Source: Bdellovibrio sp. (GTDB lineage: Bacteria > Myxococcota > SpSt-1050). Taken from it: a stretch of DNA of 28,581 nucleotides. A program made the position numbers and the translations under genes. The notes beneath the pieces were generated by a model. The model was not told where the DNA came from. It did not search any database and worked only from the letters and a program-made list of their open reading frames with translations. Positions 22,000 through 28,581 of this stretch are shown piece after piece (position 1 is the stretch's first letter; each line of letters begins with the position of its first letter). The stretch covers positions 1-28,581 of the forward strand of contig DYEF01000037.1 of the NCBI GenBank assembly GCA_020725805.1, given 5' to 3'.

Positions 22000-24263
22000 T
22001 GTCCCATCTGTCCGAATGATATTCCCCCGTCATTCGGCGGGACTCTTCTGTTTATCAGTATTTCAAAACCATCTTTTCTTAGTAGTTTTATAGTCCTGTA
22101 AAGAAGATATCTGTTCTGAAAGACACCGCCGGATAATGCTACGGTATTTGTCCCTGATTTCTCCCTTATCATTACTGATAATCTGAGTATTGTGTCTGAA
22201 ATCCAGTTGTGAAAACGAGAAGATATCCTTGATGGCTCTGTCTTTCGCTTTAGATCATCTTGTATCTGGTACAGAAGACTCTCTATATCAATTTCAATAC
22301 AGTCACTGTTGCCGGTCAGAGATATTTCATAAGAATCATTACATTCTTTGTCTGCTATATATTCAAGTGCCATTGCTGCCTCACCCTCAAACGAATTTTT
22401 GGTCCTGATTCCTGTCAGAAATGCGACTGCATCGAATAACCTCCCCATACTTGAACTTCTGTGGAGATTTATTCTGTTTAAGAGAGAGAATCTTAAAAGT
22501 TCTATTTCTTCACTCTTTATGTCTCTGAAGGCTTCCAGCTTCTCTATCTCAATTCCTGAAGATATAAGATAGGAAATTGCGGGTATATAGCAAAGTTCCG
22601 ACGCCGAATCTCCTCCTGCCATATCTGTATATTTCAGATGTCCTACTCTCTTGTATTCTCTGATATTGCAGAAAAAGGCTTCGCTGCCCCAGACGGCTCC
22701 GTCATCTCCGTAGCCTGTACCGTCGAACGCAAACCCGATAACATCATTTTCATAATCATTCTCGAATAAAACGGAACAGATATGAGCATAGTGATGCTGA
22801 ACCTCGGTTGTGTCAGATATACCTATTCTTCTGACAATCTCTCTTGTCAGGTAATTTGGGTGTTTATCGAGTATTGCCTTTGATGGGCTGATTCGCAGGA
22901 TATCCGTAAGAAGATTGTATGTGTGGATAAAAAAATTCAATCCCTCTTCGGTCTTCAGGTCTCCCATGTGCTGGCTCAGTATTATATTTCTGTCTCTGTT
23001 TAGGGCAAAACACCCTTTGAGTTCAGCGCCTGTTGCAACTACTGATTCTTTTGAGGATTTACCTGTAATTACCGGGACGGGGACATACCCCCTTGCCCGT
23101 CTCAGGAGTATCTCATTATTTTCAAAGATATATGTAATTGAATCATCGATCCTGTTGTAGATATCCCTGTTGTGCACAAGGAAACAGTCGGCGATATTAT
23201 GCAGTTTTTCGAACGCATCATCGTTTGTAAATTCGATCGGGAGATCGCTTATATTCCCGCTTGTCATAACGAGGGCGTCATAATCATATTCTCCGGTATC
23301 CGGATTAAAAAACAGTAGTGTATGCAGAGGGGTGTAGGGTAACATTATTCCTATTCTCTCGTTCTGGTAGGAGATCTCCTCAGGGAGTGCAAAGTCGTCC
23401 GACTTTTTCAGAAGCACTATGGGAGACTGAGGAGAGGATAATAATCTCTTTTCTGAGTCCGTAATCACTGCAAATTTTTCGGCAGCGGATATGTCCGGTA
23501 CCATAATGGCAAAGGGCTTCATACTCCTTCTTTTTCTCTCTCTCAGAGTATTTACCGCATTTTTATTTCTGGCGTTGCAGGCTATATGAAACCCGCCCAG
23601 TCCCTTGATTGCGACAATCTTTCCCTCTTTTAAAAATTCTTTTACTTTTCTGATTGCCTCATACCCTGAAGATATAATTCTCTTATCCGGAAGGAGCAGG
23701 AAGACCTGAGGTCCGCATACAGGACAGGCATCCGGCTGGGCGTGAAATCTCCTGTCGGACGGCGAGTGATATTCTGCCGAACAGTTACTGCACATTACAA
23801 AATCCTTCATTGTGGTATTTGGCCGGTCATACGGTATCTTTCTTATAATTGAATATCTCGGACCACAGTTTGTGCAGTTGATGAACGGGTATAGAAATCT
23901 TCTGTCTTCCGGGTTCAGCAATTCGGCACGGCAGTCTGCGCATAATGCTATATCGGGCGATATCGATGTCTCAATAATATCTTCTTCGGAAGAGAGTATA
24001 ATGGAGAAATCTGCAAAATCTTTTGTCTCTGTTCTGTTTACAATAATCTCGCTAATCTTTGAGGCACTTGGTGCAGATTCCCTGATTCTGGTGAGAAACT
24101 CATTTATAATGCTGTCTTCGCCTGTTACATATATCTCGACACCCCTTGAACTGTTTTTTACGGTCCCTTTTAGTCCAAGTTCAGTTGCAAGTCTGTAGAT
24201 AAAAGGCCTCATCCCCACCCCCTGAACAATTCCGTTTATTCTGATATAAGAGCTAATCTTCAT
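21975..24263 (-). CDS. hypF: [NiFe]-hydrogenase maturation carbamoyltransferase HypF
   Basis: HypF makes the thiocarbamoyl group on HypE from carbamoyl phosphate, the source of the CN ligands of [NiFe]-hydrogenase. The 762-residue protein is full length, with all domains in order. It has an acylphosphatase domain (GIVQGVGMRPF, 11-21, R19) and two zinc fingers (C108/C111/C130/C133 and C158/C161/C180/C183). A YrdC-like domain (~200-395) contains KGLGGFHIACN, TPLHTL and TSGNISDLPI. A Kae1-like domain (~400-762) contains VQHHYAH (488-494), FDGTGYGDDG (513-522), SGGVFQN and PPNDGGISFGQ. No other hyp or hydrogenase genes are in the window. It is the last gene of a four-gene minus-strand operon whose other members look like glycan genes. 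Its start overlaps the glycosyltransferase stop by 11 bp. No missing key residue was noticed. Confidence 0.96.
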   Translation of the reverse strand: MKISSYIRINGIVQGVGMRPFIYRLATELGLKGTVKNSSRGVEIYVTGEDSIINEFLTRIRESAPSASKISEIIVNRTETKDFADFSIILSSEEDIIETSISPDIALCADCRAELLNPEDRRFLYPFINCTNCGPRYSIIRKIPYDRPNTTMKDFVMCSNCSAEYHSPSDRRFHAQPDACPVCGPQVFLLLPDKRIISSGYEAIRKVKEFLKEGKIVAIKGLGGFHIACNARNKNAVNTLRERKRRSMKPFAIMVPDISAAEKFAVITDSEKRLLSSPQSPIVLLKKSDDFALPEEISYQNERIGIMLPYTPLHTLLFFNPDTGEYDYDALVMTSGNISDLPIEFTNDDAFEKLHNIADCFLVHNRDIYNRIDDSITYIFENNEILLRRARGYVPVPVITGKSSKESVVATGAELKGCFALNRDRNIILSQHMGDLKTEEGLNFFIHTYNLLTDILRISPSKAILDKHPNYLTREIVRRIGISDTTEVQHHYAHICSVLFENDYENDVIGFAFDGTGYGDDGAVWGSEAFFCNIREYKRVGHLKYTDMAGGDSASELCYIPAISYLISSGIEIEKLEAFRDIKSEEIELLRFSLLNRINLHRSSSMGRLFDAVAFLTGIRTKNSFEGEAAMALEYIADKECNDSYEISLTGNSDCIEIDIESLLYQIQDDLKRKTEPSRISSRFHNWISDTILRLSVMIREKSGTNTVALSGGVFQNRYLLYRTIKLLRKDGFEILINRRVPPNDGGISFGQMGHYICSKSS
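22012..22037. other. 8-bp perfect hairpin at the convergent junction
   Basis: CCGAATGA (22012-22019) and TCATTCGG (22030-22037) form a perfect stem with a 10-nt loop, 12 bp beyond the polyferredoxin stop and inside the 3' end of hypF. It lacks a U tract. It encodes part of the conserved HypF PPNDGGISFG motif, so the symmetry may be codon-driven. It could still act as a weak bidirectional terminator or RNA end. Confidence 0.3.
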
Positions 24264-25272
24264 TTGTCATTACAACTCTTTTGAAAAGCCGTATATACTC
24301 GTCTGCTATGTTTTCCCATCTGTAACGTGACAATAACTCTCTCCCGTTCTTTCTGAGATTTTCGATAATATTCGGATTATTCAGTACGGTATAGATTGCA
24401 TGGGATATACTATCGTCGTCGAACCCCGAGGTAAAGAATACGGCATCACCGGCAATCTCCTTTACAGCATCGAGAGGAGTGCATACAACAGGGACAGAAG
24501 AGGCAACAGCCTCCAGAACCGGGAAGCAGAAACTCTCATACCGCGACGGCATTACAAAGAGAGAGGCATCTCTGTACATTGTAATTAGTTTTTCGTCAGG
24601 TAGGTTGTAATAAATAGTAATTCTATCTGATAGTCTGAAAGAAGTATCTGGCTTTTTATACGGATGGCTGACGACGATTACAAGATTGTGGTTTATTTTA
24701 TCACTTACCTTGTTGAAGGCATCTATCATTGAGTTCATGTTTTTTGCACTCAAATGGGAAATAACGCTCAGAATATATTGTTGTCTTTCGGAATTATCCT
24801 GAATAAATTTTTCGTCAATTCCGTTATAGATGACTGAGATCTTGTTTTTGGCATCGGGGTAATAATTCAGAATCCTCTGCTTTTCAGAGTTCGAAACAGT
24901 AACAATATGGTCGGCAATTTCGATAATGTGCGGAATGACATTTCTGTAGTATTCCTTGAACATTTTTGAATATGAATTGGATGCGTCAAGATAGGCAACG
25001 GAGTGAAGGGTTACAACGAGTCTTACTCCCTCGGGTACCCAGACAGGTGCGATATTTGCCGGACAGAACAGGAGGTCATATTCGAGTGCCTTGAAAGGGA
25101 GGCAGAAGTGTTCCCAGATATGCTGACTTATCTTGCTGTCGGATGCGGGTTTCAGGAGGTCAACCTCAACCCCCCCGATACGGCTGAGATATTTCAGCAG
25201 CAGAGATGTGTATCTCTCGACTCCGCTTGTCGTATTGTGTCTGAGCACTCTGCCGTCAACAAGAATCTTCAT
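24253..25272 (-). CDS. GT4-family glycosyltransferase
   Basis: This 339-residue GT-B fold enzyme is likely to transfer a sugar from a nucleotide-sugar donor to a growing glycan on the cytoplasmic face of the membrane. The N-terminal acceptor domain has ILVDGRVLRHNTTSGVERY. The linker region includes ISVIYNGID. The C-terminal donor domain has the retaining-enzyme E-x7-E motif, E246…E254, in SRYESFCFPVLEA, followed by PVVCTPLDAVKEIAGDA. There is no signal or membrane segment. AGGAG lies just upstream of the ATG. It starts 11 bp after the previous glycosyltransferase and overlaps hypF by 11 bp, so it is mid-operon. Sugar specificity cannot be read. Confidence 0.92.
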   Translation of the reverse strand: MKILVDGRVLRHNTTSGVERYTSLLLKYLSRIGGVEVDLLKPASDSKISQHIWEHFCLPFKALEYDLLFCPANIAPVWVPEGVRLVVTLHSVAYLDASNSYSKMFKEYYRNVIPHIIEIADHIVTVSNSEKQRILNYYPDAKNKISVIYNGIDEKFIQDNSERQQYILSVISHLSAKNMNSMIDAFNKVSDKINHNLVIVVSHPYKKPDTSFRLSDRITIYYNLPDEKLITMYRDASLFVMPSRYESFCFPVLEAVASSVPVVCTPLDAVKEIAGDAVFFTSGFDDDSISHAIYTVLNNPNIIENLRKNGRELLSRYRWENIADEYIRLFKRVVMTNED

Positions 25273-25283
25273 CCTGACTCCTG

Positions 25284-26429
25284 TTATTTCTCTTTCAGAA
25301 AAAGTTCGAGTTGCAGAAAGATATTCTTCCAGCTATGCCTTTCTGCAGTAAGTGAAATTTCTGCTCTCTCATCATGACTGATTATATCTGTTTTTCTGAT
25401 AGTCTCAATAAATAACTTATGGTCCCTGATGTTTTTGAAGTATCTGTTTTTATCCTCGGAATCTGCAAGACCTGTGGCGATGACATAGAGTCCTGCGGCC
25501 AGATATTCGTAATACTTAAGTGGTTTCTCGACAAAATCAATGAGTCTCTCTTTTCTGAAAGGAATAATTCCGATATCGCAGGCCTTAAGAAGTGAAGGAA
25601 TCTCTGAATATCTTCTGGGTCCGAGATAAACGACATTTGGTAGAGAAATCAGTTTCCCGATATCCACATAGGACGGTCCTATAAGAACAATCACGGAGTC
25701 ATCCGAAAGGGCCTTTGCCGTCTCGTAGAGAAGATTTACATCTACCCAGAAATCGATTCCGCCGGAAAAGACAATTTTCTTCTTCTTTATTTTCATAAGT
25801 TCTCTGTCGGGCTCGGCATTTCTGAAAAGTTCTGTATCCACCCCGTTCGGCAGCACCTTTATCCTGTTATAGTCTTTATATCTCTCCCTGAGATGAGCGG
25901 AGAGTCTTTCGTTGACCGTTAGTATCAGAGGGTTTTTTCCGGTTATGAATCTCTTTTCGTGTTCAGAGAGTTTAATCGGATGCCGGGAAAAACCTTCGAG
26001 TATATCATTGTATCTGTAGATAAAACGTCCGGACTTTACATAATCTGTCCATAAAAGCATAAATCCCTGTGAGGTGATGCACAGGTCATACTCCTTTTCT
26101 GAGAGTGAGGAAAGTCTGAATCCGGCACAGAATAGTGACAGATTCAGGTCCGAACCGAGTAAAAGATTATTTCTTACCGGCAGAAACGAGAGCGGGGTAT
26201 ACTGACAGAGATTCTCTTCAATCCTCATGCCGGATGCAAAATGGTTCTTCAATGTCTTCAGGCGGTTTTTCAAAAAAGGTACAAATAAATCTGCAAGGTA
26301 TGCCGGTGGAGTAACGAAGTCTACCTCATCACCGTTGCGTGCAAAATAGAGTGCAAGGTGATTGGTATCAATGAATTCGTTTGGAAAATTAAACGGGAAG
26401 TTCCCGAATATAAGAATCTTTCTACCCAT
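25284..26429 (-). CDS. Glycosyltransferase, GT-B/GT4-like
   Basis: This 381-residue protein has an N-terminal Rossmann half (RKILIFGNFPF, then HLALYFARNGDEVDFVT). The hinge motif is VLPNGVDTELF (192-202). The C-terminal half has IVFSGGIDFWVD, VVYLGPRRYSEIPSLL, CDIGIIPF and EKPLKYYEYLAAGLYVIAT (301-319). The last is the donor-site segment of many polysaccharide glycosyltransferases. Similar proteins often occur in O-antigen and exopolysaccharide loci. The gene overlaps the asparagine synthetase stop by 8 bp and precedes the next glycosyltransferase by 11 bp. It is cytosolic or peripheral to the membrane; the donor sugar is unknown. Confidence 0.85.
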   Translation of the reverse strand: MGRKILIFGNFPFNFPNEFIDTNHLALYFARNGDEVDFVTPPAYLADLFVPFLKNRLKTLKNHFASGMRIEENLCQYTPLSFLPVRNNLLLGSDLNLSLFCAGFRLSSLSEKEYDLCITSQGFMLLWTDYVKSGRFIYRYNDILEGFSRHPIKLSEHEKRFITGKNPLILTVNERLSAHLRERYKDYNRIKVLPNGVDTELFRNAEPDRELMKIKKKKIVFSGGIDFWVDVNLLYETAKALSDDSVIVLIGPSYVDIGKLISLPNVVYLGPRRYSEIPSLLKACDIGIIPFRKERLIDFVEKPLKYYEYLAAGLYVIATGLADSEDKNRYFKNIRDHKLFIETIRKTDIISHDERAEISLTAERHSWKNIFLQLELFLKEK

Positions 26430-28293
26430 CGAGAAAATTATTAAAGAACAGTTCCAGAGACAAGACTCCCCAGAGTCCGCGTGAGAATTTCATATCGGAT
26501 AATATAAGTTTTTCGATTGCTGAACTGTTGAATAAACCTCTTTCCCTGCTTTTTTTCGAGAGCAATACGTCACAGAAGAAATCCTTTAATTCCGCTTTGG
26601 CCCAGATATTCAGGGGGACAGGAAATCCCATCTTGTCCCGTCTGTCAATAATCTCCTGCGGGATTATGTTTCTGACCGCATTCTTCAGGAGATATTTGGG
26701 TTCGCCGTTTCTGAATTTGATTACGGGCAGGGTCGAAGTTATATGTTCGACTATCCGGTAGTCTAAAAACGGGACTCTGGACTCGAGTCCCCATGCCATC
26801 GATGTCCGGTCTTCTACCTGTAAAAGTGATTGCAGATGATATTTCAGGTCGAAGTACTGGATTTTATTGATATAGGATGTATTCCCCGGCCTTGTAAATA
26901 TCTGTTCGAATTTCTCAAACTCCCTGACAGCAGAGATTTTCAGGTCTTTGCTCAAAAGGTCATCTATATCGGAAAACCTGTTCATCAGCCTGAAATACCT
27001 TCTTGTCTGATTTTCGAAGAGCCCGTCCCTGAAGAAATTTTTAATCATCGGGACATAATTATTGAGAAGTTTCAGATTCGGAATAATGGTTTTGAGCGTG
27101 GCAACGTATTCGGCATTCTCGGCGGTATCATATATTGCACCTTTGAGACACTCCTCGAGATACGCCACGAGGTATCTTGCATATCCGAGAAAGATTTCGT
27201 CTCCTCCCTGACCGCCAAGTACGACCTTGACCTTCTCTGATGCAAGTTTCGAGACAAAAAACTGGGGAAAAAGACCGGGACCCGCAGCAGGTTCATCCAT
27301 ATAAAAGATAATCTTTCTGATGCTTTCCCTGAAATCAGATGCTCTGAGAACTATTTCATTGTAATCTGTTGAAAATTTCTGACTGACAAGCCTTGCATAC
27401 TCTGTCTCGTCGAATTCCTTACCTTCTTCGAATTTGCCGGTAAATGTGTTTATTCTGATATCGTTTAGGGTAAGCCTTGAAAGTCCCACAATGGTAGATG
27501 AGTCGAGACCACCTGAGAGATGCGCACCTAAGGGTACATCCGAACGCATCCTGATTCTTACGGAATCGTTTAAAAGATATTTGAGTTTGTCAATAATCTG
27601 GCTTTCATTTCTTTCGTCGCTGACATTGAACCTGATATCCCAGTATTCTGTCTTTGTGAGCTGTTTGTTCTGTATATCAAAGGTGAGATTATACCCCGGT
27701 TCGAGTTTCTTTATTCCCTTGAAGAGGGTATTTTCATCGAGGGACATCTGAAATACCAGATAGTCAGAGAGTGCCTCTGAATTGAGCTCGGGGGATACGA
27801 ACTTTAAGATTGATTTTATCTCAGATGCAAAGATGAAATTCTCTTTGCCGGAGAAATAGTAAAATGGTTTTATCCCGAGTCTGTCCCTTGAACAAAACAA
27901 CTTGTTGTTGTGGCTGTCATATATTGCAAATGCCCACATTCCGTTGAATCTCTTTACACACTCCTCACCCCATTGCTCGTAGGCATGAATGATTACTTCG
28001 GTATCGGTATTGGTGTAGAATCTGTGCCCGCAACCCCTTAATTCCTGAGCAATCTCCAGATAATTGTAAATACACCCGTTGAATATAATTACCTTACTTT
28101 TATCTTCGTTGAATATCGGCTGCCGTCCTGAAGACAGGTCAATAATTGATAATCTTCTGTGTCCGAGATACAGACTCCTGTCACCCGAAATATACTCTCC
28201 CCATTCGTCCGGTCCTCTGTGTGACAAGAGATTGAGAGCCTCTCTTGACCTTTCAACTTCGAATTTTCCGCAAATGCCAAATATACCACACAT
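26422..28293 (-). CDS. asnB: Asparagine synthase-family amidotransferase (AsnB-like)
   Basis: This glutamine-hydrolysing amidotransferase is expected to convert aspartate, or another carboxylate, to an amide using ATP. The 623-residue protein opens with MCGIFGICG, exposing the nucleophile Cys2 after Met removal. The glutaminase domain (2-~195) has HRRLSIID, NTDTEV and RDRLGIKPFYY. The synthase domain has the pyrophosphate loop SGGLDSS (260-266), then GGQGGDEIF, EDRTSMAWGLESRVPFLD and a C-terminal DKMGFPVP. An oddity is that the usual NGEIYN motif reads NGCIYN (72-77), replacing a Glu often seen at the glutamine site by Cys. It heads a four-gene operon with two glycosyltransferases. Such AsnB-like enzymes are common in surface-glycan loci, where they may amidate sugars instead of making free asparagine. 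No Shine-Dalgarno sequence precedes the ATG. Confidence 0.93.
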   Translation of the reverse strand: MCGIFGICGKFEVERSREALNLLSHRGPDEWGEYISGDRSLYLGHRRLSIIDLSSGRQPIFNEDKSKVIIFNGCIYNYLEIAQELRGCGHRFYTNTDTEVIIHAYEQWGEECVKRFNGMWAFAIYDSHNNKLFCSRDRLGIKPFYYFSGKENFIFASEIKSILKFVSPELNSEALSDYLVFQMSLDENTLFKGIKKLEPGYNLTFDIQNKQLTKTEYWDIRFNVSDERNESQIIDKLKYLLNDSVRIRMRSDVPLGAHLSGGLDSSTIVGLSRLTLNDIRINTFTGKFEEGKEFDETEYARLVSQKFSTDYNEIVLRASDFRESIRKIIFYMDEPAAGPGLFPQFFVSKLASEKVKVVLGGQGGDEIFLGYARYLVAYLEECLKGAIYDTAENAEYVATLKTIIPNLKLLNNYVPMIKNFFRDGLFENQTRRYFRLMNRFSDIDDLLSKDLKISAVREFEKFEQIFTRPGNTSYINKIQYFDLKYHLQSLLQVEDRTSMAWGLESRVPFLDYRIVEHITSTLPVIKFRNGEPKYLLKNAVRNIIPQEIIDRRDKMGFPVPLNIWAKAELKDFFCDVLLSKKSRERGLFNSSAIEKLILSDMKFSRGLWGVLSLELFFNNFLDG

Positions 28294-28324
28294 ATCAGCA
28301 AGGCTTTTATTATAATTTCACAAC

Positions 28325-28352
28325 ATTATCAATATCTTTTCTTGTTTTGCAA
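28325..28352 (-). promoter_or_regulatory. Candidate promoter of the minus-strand operon
   Basis: On the minus strand, TTGCAA (28352-28347) and GATAAT (28330-28325) are separated by 16 bp, about 31 bp before the start codon. A second -10-like TATAAT (28314-28309) is nearer but lacks a -35. The region 28353-28581 is AT-rich and holds no convincing gene; it contains only short repeats (11-bp GCTGAAGGCGA at 28431 and 28457). Confidence 0.4.
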
Positions 28353-28581
28353 AAATCTCATAATAAATTAGTTTTATTCTCTATGGTTGGTGAAGTTTCT
28401 TCTTTTTTATTTAATGTTGAGTGCTATAAAGCTGAAGGCGAAATTAGTGATATAGTGCTGAAGGCGATAGTGTAGAGGGATTGGGACTTAAGATTTAGGG
28501 ATTTTCGATTTAGTGGTTTTTTGATTTTTTACGCGGGTATAATAATTTGTGCTTTAATGCCTTAGACTTGGTATTGCAAAA

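Noticed and set aside
1-28581. CRISPR arrays, tRNA or rRNA genes, riboswitches, integrase or att sites
   Set aside because: No regularly spaced repeats, cloverleaf-like ends, rRNA-like sequence or recombinase genes were seen on either strand.

Overview
The window looks like a chromosomal segment from an uncultured, probably anaerobic, Gram-negative (diderm) bacterium of moderate-to-low GC. The signs are lipobox signal peptides, an outer-membrane barrel protein ending in phenylalanine, a Tat signal, polyferredoxin electron-transfer genes and a [NiFe]-hydrogenase maturation gene (hypF). Arginine is mostly AGA/AGG and nearly every gene reads cleanly, so the region is gene-dense and intact. I cannot assign a phylum from sequence alone; Desulfobacterota-, Nitrospirota- or Schekmanbacteria-like lineages would all fit.

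Layout, plus strand. (1) 1-158: a palindromic direct repeat, possibly the end of an IS21-like element, then a strong sigma-70 promoter. (2) 159-3777: a tightly packed run of cysteine desulfurase, a small CxxC protein, an ECF sigma factor, its membrane anti-sigma factor and a SAM hydroxide adenosyltransferase (DUF62), mostly with overlapping stop/start codons. (3) 3982-5268: a lipoprotein gene with its own promoter. (4) 5441-18161: a 12.7-kb surface operon. It encodes a 1030-residue Ig-like/FG-GAP lipoprotein, a short barrel protein with an unknown N-terminal domain, and a giant 2809-residue lipoprotein with about 19 Ig-like (SbsA/Big_5-type) domains. The operon closes with a textbook intrinsic terminator. 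(5) 18275-21999: a redox operon with a radical SAM helix-hairpin-helix protein (putative DNA modification/repair), a Tat-exported DUF362 protein and a NapH/NapG-like membrane polyferredoxin.

Layout, minus strand (28293 down to 21975). A single tightly overlapped operon encodes an asparagine-synthetase-type amidotransferase, two GT4-like glycosyltransferases and, unexpectedly, full-length HypF. It converges on the polyferredoxin gene and overlaps it by 25 bp. Apart from hypF, this looks like part of a surface-glycan locus.

The most distinctive content is the surface operon. The two lipoproteins share an N-terminal anchor pattern and flank a predicted outer-membrane protein. The giant one carries five copies of a second, unrelated ~70-residue module within or between its Ig domains, and most of its cysteines lie in local pairs. 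The ECF sigma/anti-sigma pair just upstream is a natural but unproven candidate regulator. No rRNA, tRNA, CRISPR array or complete mobile element was seen.
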